Assembly (NCBI GenBank): GCA_046262175.1
Contig: JBHENF010000073.1
Span: 1-6,919 of the forward strand
DNA from: RYN-124 sp046262175
GTDB lineage: Bacteria > Actinomycetota > Actinomycetes > Mycobacteriales > SCTD01
Direction: 5' to 3'
Length of the DNA: 6,919 nt
How positions within the stretch are numbered: the stretch's first letter is position 1; every line of letters begins with the position of its first letter. A program made the position numbers and the translations under genes. Below are positions 6,035 to 6,919 of the stretch, piece after piece. A model generated the notes under the pieces. The model was not told where the DNA came from and did not search any database. It saw only the letters and a program-made list of their open reading frames with translations.

Positions 6035-6396
6035 CGCCTCGGCAGCGGATCGAGCGGGCTGACCACGAGACCGTCCTGCGCGCCTGCCTGGCGTTGCTCA
6101 CGGGTCGCGAGCCCGATGCCGCCATGGTGGCCGTCCTCGGCGGCGAGTCCGCGCAGCAGTACGTCGACACCTACTGGGGCCGGGTGTGGGGCGTGCGCGG
6201 CCTGCTGTGGGCGTGGGACGACCGGGCGATGCCGGCCCTCGCGCAGGCGCTGACGGATGAGCACTGGCGGGTGCGGGAGATGGCGCTCAAGGTCGTGGCG
6301 CGGCACGGGCTCGACCTCGACCCGACGCCGCTGCTCGACGACGACAACGCGCGGGTCCGCGCCGCGGCTCACCGCTGCGCGAGCACCTGCTCGTAG
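6031..6396 (+). CDS. Small HEAT-repeat domain protein
   Basis: 121-residue soluble protein whose ATG overlaps the membrane gene's stop (ATGA, 6031-6034), a sign of translational coupling. The C-terminal half contains two HEAT-like helical pairs: RAMPALAQALTDEHWRVREMALKVVARHG (65-93), with the usual D-x-x-x-x-VR-x-x-A pattern, and the shorter PTPLLDDDNARVRAAAHRCA (98-117). HEAT repeats form a protein-binding scaffold; there is no catalytic motif. The N-terminal half (1-60) is helical but I recognise no domain, apart from aromatic residues around YVDTYWGRVWGVRGLLWAW. By position it may bind or regulate the membrane protein encoded just before it; that is inference. Its final 28 nt overlap the 3' end of the convergent glycogen synthase gene, so its last residues are constrained by two coding frames. 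Confidence 0.8.
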   Translation: MTPRQRIERADHETVLRACLALLTGREPDAAMVAVLGGESAQQYVDTYWGRVWGVRGLLWAWDDRAMPALAQALTDEHWRVREMALKVVARHGLDLDPTPLLDDDNARVRAAAHRCASTCS

Positions 6397-6919
6397 ACCG
6401 CCAGCGTCCGGCGCGCGATCGCGTCCCAGCCGAAGTGCTCGACCGCGCGGGCCCGACCGGCGCGACCCATCTCGGCGGCGCCGCCGGGGTCCTGCAGCAG
6501 GTCGGTGAGCGCAGCTGCCAGCGGCTCGGGCGCGGCCGGCGGCACCAGCAGCCCCGTCTCGCCGTCGACGACGACCTCGGGAATGCCGCCCACCGCGGAC
6601 GCCACGACCGCTGTCCCGCAGGCCATCGCCTCGAGGTTGACGATGCCGAGCGGCTCGTACACCGACGGGCAGACGAACACCGTCGCGTGCGACAGCAGCT
6701 GCACCACGTCCTGGCGCGGAAGCATCTCGCGGATCCACACGACCCCAGAGCGGTGGGCCTGCAGCTCGGCAACGAGCGCCTCGGTCTCAGCGGCGATCTC
6801 CGGCGTGTCCGGCGCGCCCGCGCACAGCACCAGCTGACCGGGCAGGTCCTTCGCCGCGCGCAGCAGGTGGGACAGGCCCTTCTGGTGGGTGATGCGACCG
6901 ACGAACAGCGCGTACGGGA
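6369..6919 (-). CDS. glgA: GT4 glycogen synthase / maltose-1-phosphate synthase, C-terminal part
   Basis: The last 182 codons of a gene whose start lies beyond the right edge. The first visible residues, PYALFVGRITHQKG, are the GGR..xxKG-type donor-phosphate loop at the start of the GT-B C-terminal domain. SVYEPLGIVNLEAMACG carries the EX7E signature (E88 and E96 of the visible part), which binds the nucleotide sugar. GIPEVVVDGETGLLV follows as in actinobacterial GlgA. Family knowledge: the actinobacterial enzyme (Rv1212c type, also called GlgM) uses ADP-glucose, with glucose-1-phosphate as acceptor, to make maltose-1-phosphate for GlgE-dependent alpha-glucan, so glgA or glgM would both be defensible names. 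The visible part is a little under half of a usual ~390-residue protein. The stop is TGA at 6371-6369, inside the convergent HEAT gene. Confidence 0.9.
   Translation of the reverse strand, partial: PYALFVGRITHQKGLSHLLRAAKDLPGQLVLCAGAPDTPEIAAETEALVAELQAHRSGVVWIREMLPRQDVVQLLSHATVFVCPSVYEPLGIVNLEAMACGTAVVASAVGGIPEVVVDGETGLLVPPAAPEPLAAALTDLLQDPGGAAEMGRAGRARAVEHFGWDAIARRTLAVYEQVLAQR

Noticed and set aside
1..6919. CRISPR array, tRNA/rRNA, insertion-sequence ends
   Set aside because: No regularly spaced repeats, no tRNA-like cloverleaf, and no transposase or matching terminal inverted repeats were seen on either strand.

Overview
This window looks like chromosomal DNA from a high-GC actinomycete. 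Three things point there: strong G/C bias at third codon positions, an actinobacterial-type GlgA/GlgM glycogen synthase, and a DUF222/13E12-family HNH protein, a family concentrated in Actinobacteria. I cannot name the genus from the sequence.

Layout. (1) Positions 2-268, plus strand: the 3' end of an inositol-monophosphatase-family gene. (2) Positions 269-545: a non-coding convergent gap with three hairpins that are plausible transcription terminators. (3) Positions 546-3613, minus strand, read right to left: a DUF222-HNH protein, a small P-loop kinase of the zeta-toxin/AAA_33 type, and an APH-fold phosphotransferase, separated by 95 and 111 nt. The kinase and APH genes share a reading frame and are divided by a single TGA followed by 37 open codons. 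The kinase/APH stretch is visibly less GC-rich than the right half, so this block looks like an accessory insertion. (4) Positions 3614-3798: a divergent control region. It carries a near-perfect actinobacterial SOS (LexA) box, TCGAAC-N4-ATTCGA, directly upstream of the HNH gene's Shine-Dalgarno sequence. (5) Positions 3799-6396, plus strand: a tight probable operon of an epoxide-hydrolase-like alpha/beta hydrolase, a polytopic membrane protein with GT-C-like motifs (10-nt gap), and a small HEAT-repeat protein (ATGA start/stop overlap). (6) Positions 6369-6919, minus strand: the C-terminal part of a GT4 glycogen/maltose-1-phosphate synthase, overlapping the HEAT gene tail-to-tail by 28 nt.

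How the genes may work together. The left block probably responds to DNA damage at least at the HNH gene, by analogy with LexA-controlled 13E12 genes of mycobacteria. The kinase and APH gene form a pair of predicted small-molecule kinases with unknown substrates. In the right operon, tight spacing suggests co-translation of the membrane protein and its HEAT partner, perhaps in cell-surface glycan assembly. That role is inference. I found no CRISPR array, transposase, tRNA or rRNA. The most noteworthy items are the SOS box at the HNH gene and the one-stop kinase/APH arrangement; I do not see clear proof of a wholly new system.
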